Below the pieces are notes generated by a model that was not told the origin of the DNA, did no database searches, and saw nothing but the letters and a program-made list of their open reading frames with translations. A stretch of 64,000 nt of DNA from VMGX01 sp038065915 (lineage in GTDB: Bacteria > Patescibacteriota > Minisyncoccia > Phycocordibacterales > 21-14-all-36-13): assembly GCA_038065915.1 (NCBI GenBank), contig JBBTPZ010000002.1, positions 9,662-73,661 on the forward strand, given 5' to 3'. Below are positions 56,766-63,962 of this stretch, one piece after another (position 1 is the stretch's first letter; each line of letters begins with the position of its first letter). Both the position numbers and the translations under genes were made by a program.

Positions 56766-57923
56766 AACTCCTCCTCCTAAACATTCTTCTCCATCATACA
56801 AAACAACTGACTGACCGAGAGCAACTGCTTTCTGTTTTTCATCAAAAATTATAAAAGTTTTTTCTTTTTTATACTGAACAAAACAACTTTGAAGTGGTTG
56901 ACGATATCTTATTCTCCCTAAATATTTTTTACTTTCATTTGGTTTTTCCCCAGAAACCCAGTTTATATTTTGTATTTCTATTTTATTTGAATTATAAAGT
57001 GAAGATTCTTTTTCATCTCCTTCTCTTACAACAAGAGTATTATCATCTATATTTTTTGAAATTATGTAATAAGGTTTTTGGTCCGGTTTCTTTTTAATAA
57101 TTGTAAATCCGTGTCTTTGTCCTATTGTATAAAAGAACGCTCCTTCGTGATTCCCTATTATTTCTCCTTTTTCATTTAAAACATTCCCCTCTTTTTCTTT
57201 AACAAAATTTTTCAAAAATTCTTTCATTTGAATTTTCCCAATAAAACAAACACCCTGGCTATCTTTCTTTTTAGCTGTCGCCAGATTATTTTCTTTAGCT
57301 ATTTTTCTAACTTCACTTTTTTCTAAATCTCCAACCGGAAAAAGTGTATATTTCAATTGTTCTTGATTCAGTGTCCACAAAAAATATGATTGGTCTTTTT
57401 CTTTATCAACTCCCGCATACATTTTGTAAAACATATCATCTGCGTTCATCTGCGGTTTTTTATCTGCGTTAATCTGCGTCGTCTCTAGACGAGCGTAGTG
57501 TCCTGTCGCAATCGTGTCTGCTCCCATTTCTTTTGCTTTATCTAAAAACGCTCCAAATTTTATATTTTTATTACACATCACATCCGGATTTGGAGTTCTG
57601 CCTTTTTTATATTCTTCAATCATGCAATCGGCAACTTCTTTTTTATATTCTTTTTCAAAATCAAAAGTCAAAAAAGGTATGTTTAGTTGTGCGCAAATTT
57701 TCATTGCGTCATTTCTTTCTTTTTTCCAATCACACTCTAAAAAATCTGGATGCCAAACTTTTATAAAAACACCTGTTATGTCATATCCTTTTTCTTTCAA
57801 CAGAAAAGCGGAAACGGATGAATCAACGCCACCCGATATTGCTACAAATATTTTTCTTGTCTCGAGCTTGCTTGCGGTGAGCTCGTCGAATCCGTCGAGA
57901 GATTTGTCTTTATTTAAAATCAT
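56748..57923 (-). CDS. mnmA: tRNA-specific 2-thiouridylase MnmA with repeat-derived insertions
   Basis: Thiolates U34 of tRNA-Lys, -Glu and -Gln. PP-loop VAISGGVDSSVSAFLL, first catalytic Cys in PDVMCNKNIKFG, second in GVCFIGKIQMKEF, and KDQSYFLWTLNQEQL are present. Two segments are foreign to the family: an N-terminal LDGFDELTASKLETRK encoded by a GC-rich repeat (57858-57905) and TTQINADKKPQMNADDM encoded by ATCTGCG repeats (57437-57480), inserted just before the conserved YAGVDKEKDQSY. ATG at 57921-57923 chosen; a TTG at 57932 is also in frame. Confidence 0.94.
   Translation of the reverse strand: MILNKDKSLDGFDELTASKLETRKIFVAISGGVDSSVSAFLLKEKGYDITGVFIKVWHPDFLECDWKKERNDAMKICAQLNIPFLTFDFEKEYKKEVADCMIEEYKKGRTPNPDVMCNKNIKFGAFLDKAKEMGADTIATGHYARLETTQINADKKPQMNADDMFYKMYAGVDKEKDQSYFLWTLNQEQLKYTLFPVGDLEKSEVRKIAKENNLATAKKKDSQGVCFIGKIQMKEFLKNFVKEKEGNVLNEKGEIIGNHEGAFFYTIGQRHGFTIIKKKPDQKPYYIISKNIDDNTLVVREGDEKESSLYNSNKIEIQNINWVSGEKPNESKKYLGRIRYRQPLQSCFVQYKKEKTFIIFDEKQKAVALGQSVVLYDGEECLGGGVIKNLK
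57437..57480. repeat. Family G repeat inside mnmA
   Basis: Four ATCTGCG(T/G)T units; translated in frame as TTQINADKKPQMNADDM. Confidence 0.7.
57858..57905. repeat. GC-rich repeat in the mnmA N-terminal codons
   Basis: Contains CTCGAGCTTGCTTGCGGTGA and TCGTCGAATCCGTCGAG. Similar GTCGAA-GAGCTCA sequences are widespread short repeats in many bacteria. Clearly richer in G+C than its context. Confidence 0.55.
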
Positions 57924-57925
57924 GT

Positions 57926-57954
57926 TTGACAAAAATGATAAAATTATATATTAT
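57926..57954 (+). promoter_or_regulatory. Promoter of the 69-aa membrane-protein gene
   Basis: TTGACA (57926-57931), 17 nt, TATTAT (57949-57954), overlapping the divergent mnmA 5' region. Confidence 0.75.
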
Positions 57955-57983
57955 ACAAACTAGAAAAATTCTTTGGAGGTATT

Positions 57984-58193
57984 ATGACTTTTTGGAATTA
58001 CTTCGCTGAAATATCAAATATTCCTGTACTAATCGTCTTGTTTTGCTTTTCGGTGGGAATATTTTATTCTTGTGAAAAATGGATAAAAATGATTTTGCGT
58101 TTTTTGTTCAAAGTTTCACTTCTTCCTATCTATATTGCCTTTATTATTTTATTTGCTTTCGGAATTAAAAAAATAAGAAGTAAAAATTTGTGA
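57984..58193 (+). CDS. Small two-helix membrane protein, 69 aa
   Basis: Two hydrophobic helices (IPVLIVLFCFSVGIFYSC and VSLLPIYIAFIILFAFGI) with a basic middle and tail. TTGGAGGT lies before the ATG, and promoter and terminator are present. Function unknown; divergent from mnmA. Confidence 0.65.
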   Translation: MTFWNYFAEISNIPVLIVLFCFSVGIFYSCEKWIKMILRFLFKVSLLPIYIAFIILFAFGIKKIRSKNL

Positions 58194-58196
58194 TTT

Positions 58197-58218
58197 AATG
58201 CCCTTCGGGGCATTTTTT
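58197..58218 (+). terminator. Terminator of the 69-aa gene
   Basis: AATGCCC, TTC, GGGGCATT and a T run. Confidence 0.85.
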
Positions 58219-58254
58219 ATTATTTTAGCGAGTAAACATAATTTTATAAATAAA

Positions 58255-58291
58255 AATTATGGATTCAAAAGCTCATTCATCGCTTTTGAAT
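58255..58291. repeat. Family C palindrome at the trmD 3' end
   Basis: ATTATGGATTCAAAAGC and GCTTTTGAAT. It encodes the TrmD C-terminus (LLNP, stop). Confidence 0.7.
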
Positions 58292-58925
58292 TTCTCCACT
58301 TTTCTATGTTTTTATGATTTCCAGAAAGCAAAATTTTTGGGACACTCCATTTTTTACCATTGAATTTAAAAATCTCCGGCCTTGTATACATTTCACTACT
58401 TGATGTTCTGTTTTCTTCTATTGATTCCAAATTACCCAAAACTCCGTGGACTTGTCTTGATACTGAGTCAATCACAACCATTGCGGGAATCTCCCCACCA
58501 GTAAGGATATAATCTCCGATTGAAATTTCTTCAGCTCTAAATATTTTTCTTACTCTTGCGTCTATCCCCTCGTAGCGACCACAAATCAAAATTAAATTTT
58601 TATATTTTGAAAATTTTTTTGCTTTCAAATTAGTGAATTTTATACCGCTCGGAGAAAAAATTATTATTTTTGTGTTTTTATTATTTTTTGTCTTTCCTAT
58701 AATTTTTTTAATTGCTTTCGTTAGTGGTTCAACTTGCATTATCATTCCCGGACCACCTCCATATGGTTTTGCATCAACTTTTTTATGTTTATCTGTAGAA
58801 AAATCTCTCGGGTTATACACACTCACTTTTATTTTTTTCTCTTTTTGGGCATGTTTAAGAATGGACTCCTCTAAATATGAATCCAATGCGTTCGGAAATA
58901 TGCTTAAAACATGAAAATGAATCAT
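58257..58925 (-). CDS. trmD: tRNA (guanine-N1)-methyltransferase TrmD
   Basis: SPOUT methyltransferase making m1G37 in tRNA. AKPYGGGPGMIMQVEPLTKAI, LILICGRYEGIDARV and EEISIGDYILTGGEIPAMV form the knotted SAM site. 222 aa. Follows khpA and rpsP as in many bacteria, but rimM is absent from the cluster. The C-terminal NELLNP is encoded by a family C palindrome. Confidence 0.96.
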   Translation of the reverse strand: MIHFHVLSIFPNALDSYLEESILKHAQKEKKIKVSVYNPRDFSTDKHKKVDAKPYGGGPGMIMQVEPLTKAIKKIIGKTKNNKNTKIIIFSPSGIKFTNLKAKKFSKYKNLILICGRYEGIDARVRKIFRAEEISIGDYILTGGEIPAMVVIDSVSRQVHGVLGNLESIEENRTSSSEMYTRPEIFKFNGKKWSVPKILLSGNHKNIEKWRNSKAMNELLNP

Positions 58926-58937
58926 TTTATAAGTCTA

Positions 58938-58966
58938 AAGGCCGTGACATTAGAATATCACGGCCC
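58938..58966. terminator. Hairpin between khpA and trmD
   Basis: GGCCGTGA and TCACGGCC around ten bases. T-run quality is modest; it could be a processing signal. Confidence 0.5.
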
Positions 58967-59000
58967 CTAGTTTATGTCTCTTTAAAAAATTGAGATTAAA

Positions 59001-59321
59001 TTATGCTTTCAAATCTTCCATTGCCCTGTCAACCTCTTCAGACGCTGAACTTACTCTTGGTGTTCTTTTTACACCGTCTTTTGGTTCATTAATCTTTAGA
59101 TTTACTCTTGCGTGGTTTTTCATACCAACAACTCTTAACAATGTTCTGATTGATTTAGCCGTATTACCATTGCGACCAATAACTTTACCCATATCTTCAG
59201 GATTTACATCCAGAGTAATAAGCACACCCATTTCGTCAACTACCCTATCAATTTTTACATCTTTAGGATAATCAACCAATGCCTTAATAACATACTCTAG
59301 AAATTCTTTATCTTGTTCCAT
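59001..59321 (-). CDS. khpA: KH-domain RNA-binding protein KhpA
   Basis: Single KH domain with MGKVIGRNGNTAKSIRTLLRVVG (GxxG loop GRNG) and the N-terminal LEYVIKALVDYPKDVKIDRV. KhpA binds RNA with KhpB and influences cell-wall growth in Firmicutes. 106 aa includes a longer, charged C-terminus. Located between rpsP and trmD. Confidence 0.92.
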   Translation of the reverse strand: MEQDKEFLEYVIKALVDYPKDVKIDRVVDEMGVLITLDVNPEDMGKVIGRNGNTAKSIRTLLRVVGMKNHARVNLKINEPKDGVKRTPRVSSASEEVDRAMEDLKA

Positions 59322-59424
59322 TTTATCTTTATCAAATAACTATTAATCTAATATAGTCCACCAATGTGAGATGGAAAACAGCGCGACCTATCATGCTGTT
59401 CTAAAAATAATTATGCCTGATTTA

Positions 59425-59460
59425 GAAAAAAAAAGCAACCACAAGAGTTGTTTATAGTTG
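59425..59460 (-). terminator. Terminator or attenuator after rpsP
   Basis: Minus strand AAACAAC...GTTGCTT hairpin followed by nine T. Confidence 0.6.
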
Positions 59461-59483
59461 ACGAATATTATTTGAACAAAACT

Positions 59484-59867
59484 TTATTCTTTTGGGGCCC
59501 CTTCTACTGCCTCAGTATTTATTGACGACTCAGAAATAGTGGGTGTTTCTATTTTAATTTCTTTTTTTTGTTTCGTTTTTTCTGTTGCCTTTTTACCAAC
59601 TTTTTTAGAAGAGACATCTTTCTTTTTTCCTTCAATAATTTTTTCTGCAATAAAAATATTGTGAACGGTATCAGAAACTTGCGCTCCTTTTGAAATCCAA
59701 TATTTAACACGCTCAGTATTAACTATTTTAGTATCCTTTCTTGGGTTGTATGAACCGATATTTTCTAGATATTTTCCACTTTTAGGACCACGGAAATCCT
59801 CCGTCACAACAATTCTGTATGACGGGTCATGTTTTCTACCAACTCTTTTTAATCTAATTTTTAACAT
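59484..59867 (-). CDS. rpsP: Ribosomal protein bS16
   Basis: MLKIRLKRVGRKHDPSYRIVVTEDFRGPKSGKYLENIGSYNPR and the following VKYWISKGAQVSDTVHNIF define bS16 (residues 1 to about 80). A 45-residue tail (Lys-, Thr- and Glu-rich, KKDVSSKKVGKKATEKTKQKK) is an unusual extension, probably disordered. Heads the rpsP-khpA-trmD group. Confidence 0.96.
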   Translation of the reverse strand: MLKIRLKRVGRKHDPSYRIVVTEDFRGPKSGKYLENIGSYNPRKDTKIVNTERVKYWISKGAQVSDTVHNIFIAEKIIEGKKKDVSSKKVGKKATEKTKQKKEIKIETPTISESSINTEAVEGAPKE

Positions 59868-59964
59868 TTAGAAAAATATCTTAGCAAAATAGCTGCCCGC
59901 AGTCAAATTTGACTTATTTATAAATCAGTGTATGAAAAAATCTGGAAGATAATTACCAAAAAAG

Positions 59965-60064
59965 NNNNNNNNNNNNNNNNNNNNNNNNNNNNNNNNNNNN
60001 NNNNNNNNNNNNNNNNNNNNNNNNNNNNNNNNNNNNNNNNNNNNNNNNNNNNNNNNNNNNNNNN
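59965..60064. other. Assembly gap (100 N) with 55-bp duplicated flanks
   Basis: 59910-59964 equals 60065-60119, the same signature as the gap at 6260. The 343-nt spacer between rpsP and the LOG gene otherwise holds only a terminator (AAAAGCG...CGCTTTT, about 60113-60140) and a D arm. Confidence 0.85.
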
Positions 60065-60112
60065 TGACTTATTTATAAATCAGTGTATGAAAAAATCTGG
60101 AAGATAATTACC

Positions 60113-60140
60113 AAAAAAGCGACCTTAATGACCGCTTTTT
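60113..60140. terminator. Hairpin terminator in the rpsP-LOG spacer
   Basis: AAAAAAGCG and CGCTTTTT around ACCTTAATGAC. Confidence 0.55.
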
Positions 60141-60149
60141 ATTTTTATT

Positions 60150-60208
60150 TAAAAATTTTGTAATTTTAAATTGTCATTTTACACTTTGAGATTTACATTT
60201 TGCATTTT
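60150..60208. repeat. Family D arm at the LOG gene 3' end
   Basis: AATTGTCATTTTACACTTTG and TTACATTTTGCATTTT, as in other D arms. Confidence 0.55.
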
Positions 60209-60210
60209 TA

Positions 60211-60924
60211 TCACCCCTCTCTCATAGGAGCGTTTTCAACAATTTTTATAGCTTCTTCTTCGTTGTCGGTTATAACATATAAATCCAAATCTTCTTCATC
60301 AATAGTTTTAAACCTTTTCAAAAACACATCATTTAAAAGTTTATCTACTTCTTTCCAATACTCACTGCCAAATAATATAATTGGTGCTCTTATAATTTTT
60401 TTTGTTTGAACAAGTGTAAGAATTTCAAAAAATTCATCCATTGTTCCAAACCCGCCCGGGAAAAATATAAATGCCTCGGATGAAAAAGTAAGGATAAATT
60501 TTCTACTAAAAAAATAATTGAAACTCATCCCATCTTCAACATATGGATTAACGGCCTGTTCATGGGGTAATTCAATATTAAATCCTATGGAATGACCTTC
60601 ACCACCTCCCAAGAAAGCACCTTTATTTGCTGCCTCCATAATACTTGGGCCACCGCCAGTAATAATATCATAACCTCTTCGAGAAAGTTTTCCTGCTATT
60701 GATTCGGCTTTTTTGTAATAAAAATTATCTTCATTAAACCTCGTTGAACCAAAAACCGTAACGGATTTAGTGTGACGCGTTAAAAAATTAAGTCCATCAA
60801 CAAATTCTTGGTTTATCTTTGAAATTGTTTTTCTTATATCATCATCAAGTTCTTCCACGGTGAGTGGCGTAATATTCAATTTTTTTTCTGGAATATTTAT
60901 TTGTTTTTTTCCTTCTTCAATCAT
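60211..60924 (-). CDS. LOG-family (TIGR00730) nucleotide phosphoribohydrolase-like protein
   Basis: Rossmann-like fold with GGGPSIMEAANKGAF and the signature FFPGGFGTMDEFFEILTLVQ (PGGxGTxxE). Members cleave nucleoside 5'-monophosphates, for example in cytokinin activation or purine catabolism. The ATG at 60922-60924 (MIEEGKKQ) gives 237 aa; an upstream frame of 39 codons is AT-rich and includes a TATACT -10-like box. Confidence 0.87.
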   Translation of the reverse strand: MIEEGKKQINIPEKKLNITPLTVEELDDDIRKTISKINQEFVDGLNFLTRHTKSVTVFGSTRFNEDNFYYKKAESIAGKLSRRGYDIITGGGPSIMEAANKGAFLGGGEGHSIGFNIELPHEQAVNPYVEDGMSFNYFFSRKFILTFSSEAFIFFPGGFGTMDEFFEILTLVQTKKIIRAPIILFGSEYWKEVDKLLNDVFLKRFKTIDEEDLDLYVITDNEEEAIKIVENAPMREG

Positions 60925-61011
60925 AAATAATTTTTTACCAATTTTCAAAATTAAAGTATAGCATGATTTGTTTTTAAAAAAATTATGAATAGAAATCAAA
61001 ATAAATTGTGG

Positions 61012-61043
61012 ATGAAAATCATCCCTATGGATGATTTTCATTT
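61012..61043. repeat. Family H palindrome at the smc 3' end
   Basis: GGATGAAAATCATCC, CTAT, GGATGATTTTCATTTA. The smc stop codon (TGA) lies in it. Confidence 0.7.
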
Positions 61044-63386
61044 AGCGATTTTCACAGCTTGTTCAAACTCAACTGATAATAATCTTGACGTTGCATCCGA
61101 ATTCATAGTTACTCCATACAAAACTCCCGCGCGAGACATTGTTTCTCTGTTGTGAGTGACTAATATGAGCTGAGAATATTTTGAGAGGTTTTCAATAATA
61201 TTTCCATATTTTTTTGAATTTGATTCGTCCAATGCTGCATCCGTCTCATCAAGAACTATAAAAGGAGGAGGTTTAATTTGTGAAATTGCAAAAGTTAGGG
61301 CTATGGATGTTAATGCTCTCTCTCCACCGGATAACATTTCCAATCCTTTTATTTTTTTATGTGGTAATGATACGTGTACATCGATACCTTCTTCAACAAT
61401 TTCTTCTTCACTTTCGTTATCAAGTATTTCTATGATTTCTTCAGAATCAATTCCTTCTGCTTGCGCAGACAGGTCTCTCGTCGATTTCTTTTTTATGTTT
61501 TTAACTATATTTATGGTTGCAGAACCTCCACCAAACATAGAAACAAAAAAATTATTCAATTGTTCATTTATCTTTTTTATCCCTTCTTTAAATTCTATGT
61601 CTAATTTTTCTTCAAGTTCCTTTATTAAAACGCTCATAGATTCTTTTGATTTTTTTAAATCTCCAATTTCTCTTTCCAAAAATTCATCTCTTTCTTTCAC
61701 CTCATTATATTCCTTAACAATCTCATCCGAAGAACCTATACCAATATCTTCAAGTCGTATTTTTATTTTTTCTACTTCCCTTTTTTTTTCTTCTTGTTTA
61801 ACTCTATCTTCATTCATTATGTCTTCTATTGAAACACCGGAACCATCTCCATTAACAACTTTATAATTCGCAAAAGAAGACATCTCATCTCCAATCAAAA
61901 CAAGCGCTTCCGAAAATTCATTTTTAAAATTATTTTCATCTGAAAATAATTTATTTTCTCTTGAATTTAACAAATTTAATTGAATTTTTATTTCGTTTAT
62001 TTGAGCCATTATTTGAAAAACTCTCTTTTCCATATCTCTGTGAGTGTCTTTTTCGGATTCTATTTTTTTCTGCAAAGAATTATATTTCTCCGTAAAATCT
62101 TTCTCATCTTGTTTTATTTTGTTTATTTCAAACTCTAAATTATTTTTTTCTCCTTTTAATCTTCCTATTTCTAACTTTATACTTTCTTCTGTATCCAAAG
62201 AATCCATCCCTTTTTTTCTATAAACCAATATTAAATTATTTATTGCTTCTTTTATTTTTCCTAAAATATTTTTCAACACCAAAATTTCGTTTGTTTTGTC
62301 TATTTCGTTTGTATATTTGTCCACAATATTTGAAAAATCCTCCAAATTTGATACAGGAATTTTTACAAAATCACTTTTGTCTTCAAAACTTTTAATTCTT
62401 GCCAAATTTTTCTCGTTGTAGGACATTTCACCCTCAATTCTTCCAATCTCTCTTTCAAGACGATTTTTTTCTTTCTGGCTTTTCTCTAGAAGCCCTTTAA
62501 TCTCTATGAGTTCTTTTAGTCCTGTATTCTCGCCTTTATTTTTTGACAAATTTTTTTGAGATTCTCTTAATTCTGATTCCAAAGCGTCATGTTCTTTTTG
62601 TGGTTCCAATTTTTCTTCTTCTAATTTTTTCTTTTCATTATCAAGATATGTTCTCTCTCTTTTTAAATATTCTTTGTATATTTTATTTAGTTTGTCTTTT
62701 AGCTCATACGTCCTTTCAACTTTTTTAACCTGTTTTTCCAAAAACTTAATATGCGGTTTTATTTCTCTTCTTAGTCCTTCAACCTCTTTTATATTTTGTT
62801 CCGTTTTTTCAAGTTTTCTTAAACTTTCTTTTTTTTTGTAGTGATAAATTTTCAAACCCAGGGCATCTTCTATTATTGATTTTCTTTCTTTTGAATTAAC
62901 ATTTAAAATTTTATCCGCTTCTCCTTGTGAAATTATATAGTGTGCGGTTGAACCTATGTTTGCACCAGCCAATATTTCCATAATATCTTTCAACCTCACC
63001 TGTGTTCCATTTATTAAATATTGGTTCATACCATCTCTGTATACAGTTCTCTCAAACACAACCTCATCATAATCAATATTTAAAAGTCGTTTTTTATTAT
63101 CAAAAGTTATTTTTACATTTGCTCTATTCGCTCGTGAAATACTTCTGGAACCATTGAATATAAGGTCCTCGCCTTTTTTACCGCGCATTGATTTTATAGA
63201 TTGTTCACCTAATACAAAACGAAACGCTTCCGCAATATTTGATTTGCCGGAACCATTTGGGCCAACAATCGCAGAAATTGGAGCTTTGAACTCCAATTTG
63301 TTCTTGGTGGCAAATGACTTAAACCCTGATAATTCTATTGATTTTAACATCCCATTAGAAATTGGAACTGCCAAAGGCATTTCCAT
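61038..63386 (-). CDS. smc: Condensin ATPase SMC, short form
   Basis: Chromosome-organising ATPase, partner of ScpA and ScpB at 19.7-21.1 kb. Walker A in AIVGPNGSGKSNIAEAFRFVLGEQS, signature LSGGERALTSIAL and Walker B PFIVLDETDAALDESN are intact. At 770-782 residues it is about two thirds of normal length. The coiled-coil arms are short, and the central region (ANYKVVNGDGSGVSIEDIM) is too small for the usual hinge domain. The first 12 residues (MEMPLAVPISNG) are not typical; the ATG at 63350 (MLKSIELSGFKSF) is the homologous start. Confidence 0.92.
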   Translation of the reverse strand: MEMPLAVPISNGMLKSIELSGFKSFATKNKLEFKAPISAIVGPNGSGKSNIAEAFRFVLGEQSIKSMRGKKGEDLIFNGSRSISRANRANVKITFDNKKRLLNIDYDEVVFERTVYRDGMNQYLINGTQVRLKDIMEILAGANIGSTAHYIISQGEADKILNVNSKERKSIIEDALGLKIYHYKKKESLRKLEKTEQNIKEVEGLRREIKPHIKFLEKQVKKVERTYELKDKLNKIYKEYLKRERTYLDNEKKKLEEEKLEPQKEHDALESELRESQKNLSKNKGENTGLKELIEIKGLLEKSQKEKNRLEREIGRIEGEMSYNEKNLARIKSFEDKSDFVKIPVSNLEDFSNIVDKYTNEIDKTNEILVLKNILGKIKEAINNLILVYRKKGMDSLDTEESIKLEIGRLKGEKNNLEFEINKIKQDEKDFTEKYNSLQKKIESEKDTHRDMEKRVFQIMAQINEIKIQLNLLNSRENKLFSDENNFKNEFSEALVLIGDEMSSFANYKVVNGDGSGVSIEDIMNEDRVKQEEKKREVEKIKIRLEDIGIGSSDEIVKEYNEVKERDEFLEREIGDLKKSKESMSVLIKELEEKLDIEFKEGIKKINEQLNNFFVSMFGGGSATINIVKNIKKKSTRDLSAQAEGIDSEEIIEILDNESEEEIVEEGIDVHVSLPHKKIKGLEMLSGGERALTSIALTFAISQIKPPPFIVLDETDAALDESNSKKYGNIIENLSKYSQLILVTHNRETMSRAGVLYGVTMNSDATSRLLSVEFEQAVKIAK

Positions 63387-63530
63387 AAATTAATTTATAA
63401 TTTTTGTTTAATATTATCGTTTTCATTTTTGTTTATTTTATATGCTTATTTCGTATTTTATTTCTAACTGGACAGGTTTAATTTTCTAACACATATATTT
63501 TAACACGCAAAAAGAATAGTTAAAAATAAA

Positions 63531-63555
63531 AAACCCCTTCGCAAAGAAGGGGTTG
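63531..63555 (-). terminator. Terminator of the 93-aa gene
   Basis: AACCCCTTC, GCAAA, GAAGGGGTT with T-rich sequence on the minus strand. Confidence 0.85.
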
Positions 63556-63566
63556 AATTAAAAAAT

Positions 63567-63848
63567 TTAATCGACAGACACGAAAATTGAAAAAGGATAT
63601 TTACCAGAATAATTCGTGATAGTAACAATTATCCTTTCCTTTTCATTAAAAAAGAAAAATCCTCCTGGTAATATTTCTTTGAGAGAATATCCTTTTCCCT
63701 CAAAAAATTTTTGGACTGATTTGTCTATTACTTCAGACGATATCATTTCTTTAGCTTCAAAATGAAATTTTTCTTCACTTTGGTTGAGAATCGGGAGATT
63801 GAATTTTTTGGAAAAATTTTCCAAAAATTCTTTTTTAATTTTATTCAT
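63567..63848 (-). CDS. Small unknown soluble protein, 93 aa
   Basis: Mixed alpha/beta sequence: KIKKEFLENFSKKFNLPIL, KSVQKFFEGKGYSLKEIL, then beta-like GGFFFFNEKERIIVTITNY. GGAG lies 6 nt before the ATG and a strong terminator follows. No family recognised. Confidence 0.6.
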   Translation of the reverse strand: MNKIKKEFLENFSKKFNLPILNQSEEKFHFEAKEMISSEVIDKSVQKFFEGKGYSLKEILPGGFFFFNEKERIIVTITNYSGKYPFSIFVSVD

Positions 63849-63927
63849 TTGAACTCCAAATTTAAAATTAGAAAATTAATGAACTTGTTTCTCTAACATC
63901 ATATACTATATTTTTAAATAAGTCAAG

Positions 63928-63962
63928 CGAGGTGTGTAGGTTCAATCCTTATTGGCACCCAG
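63928..63962 (+). other. tRNA 3'-end-like fragment
   Basis: GTGTAGGTTCAATCCTTATT contains a T-loop/B-box match (GGTTCAATCC) and is followed by GGCACCCA, like an acceptor end. No matching 5' half (acceptor, D arm, anticodon arm) is visible upstream to 63850. It could be a remnant left by integration or a chance match. Confidence 0.3.

Noticed and set aside
61303..61866. Long antisense frame inside smc (187 aa)
   Set aside because: Shadow of the smc coding strand; Ser/Phe-rich composition typical of reverse reading of Lys/Glu-rich coiled coil.
36563..63386. Alternative genetic code (TGA as glycine)
   Set aside because: TGA terminates dnaK, smc and other genes at the expected family ends, and tryptophan codons are TGG throughout.
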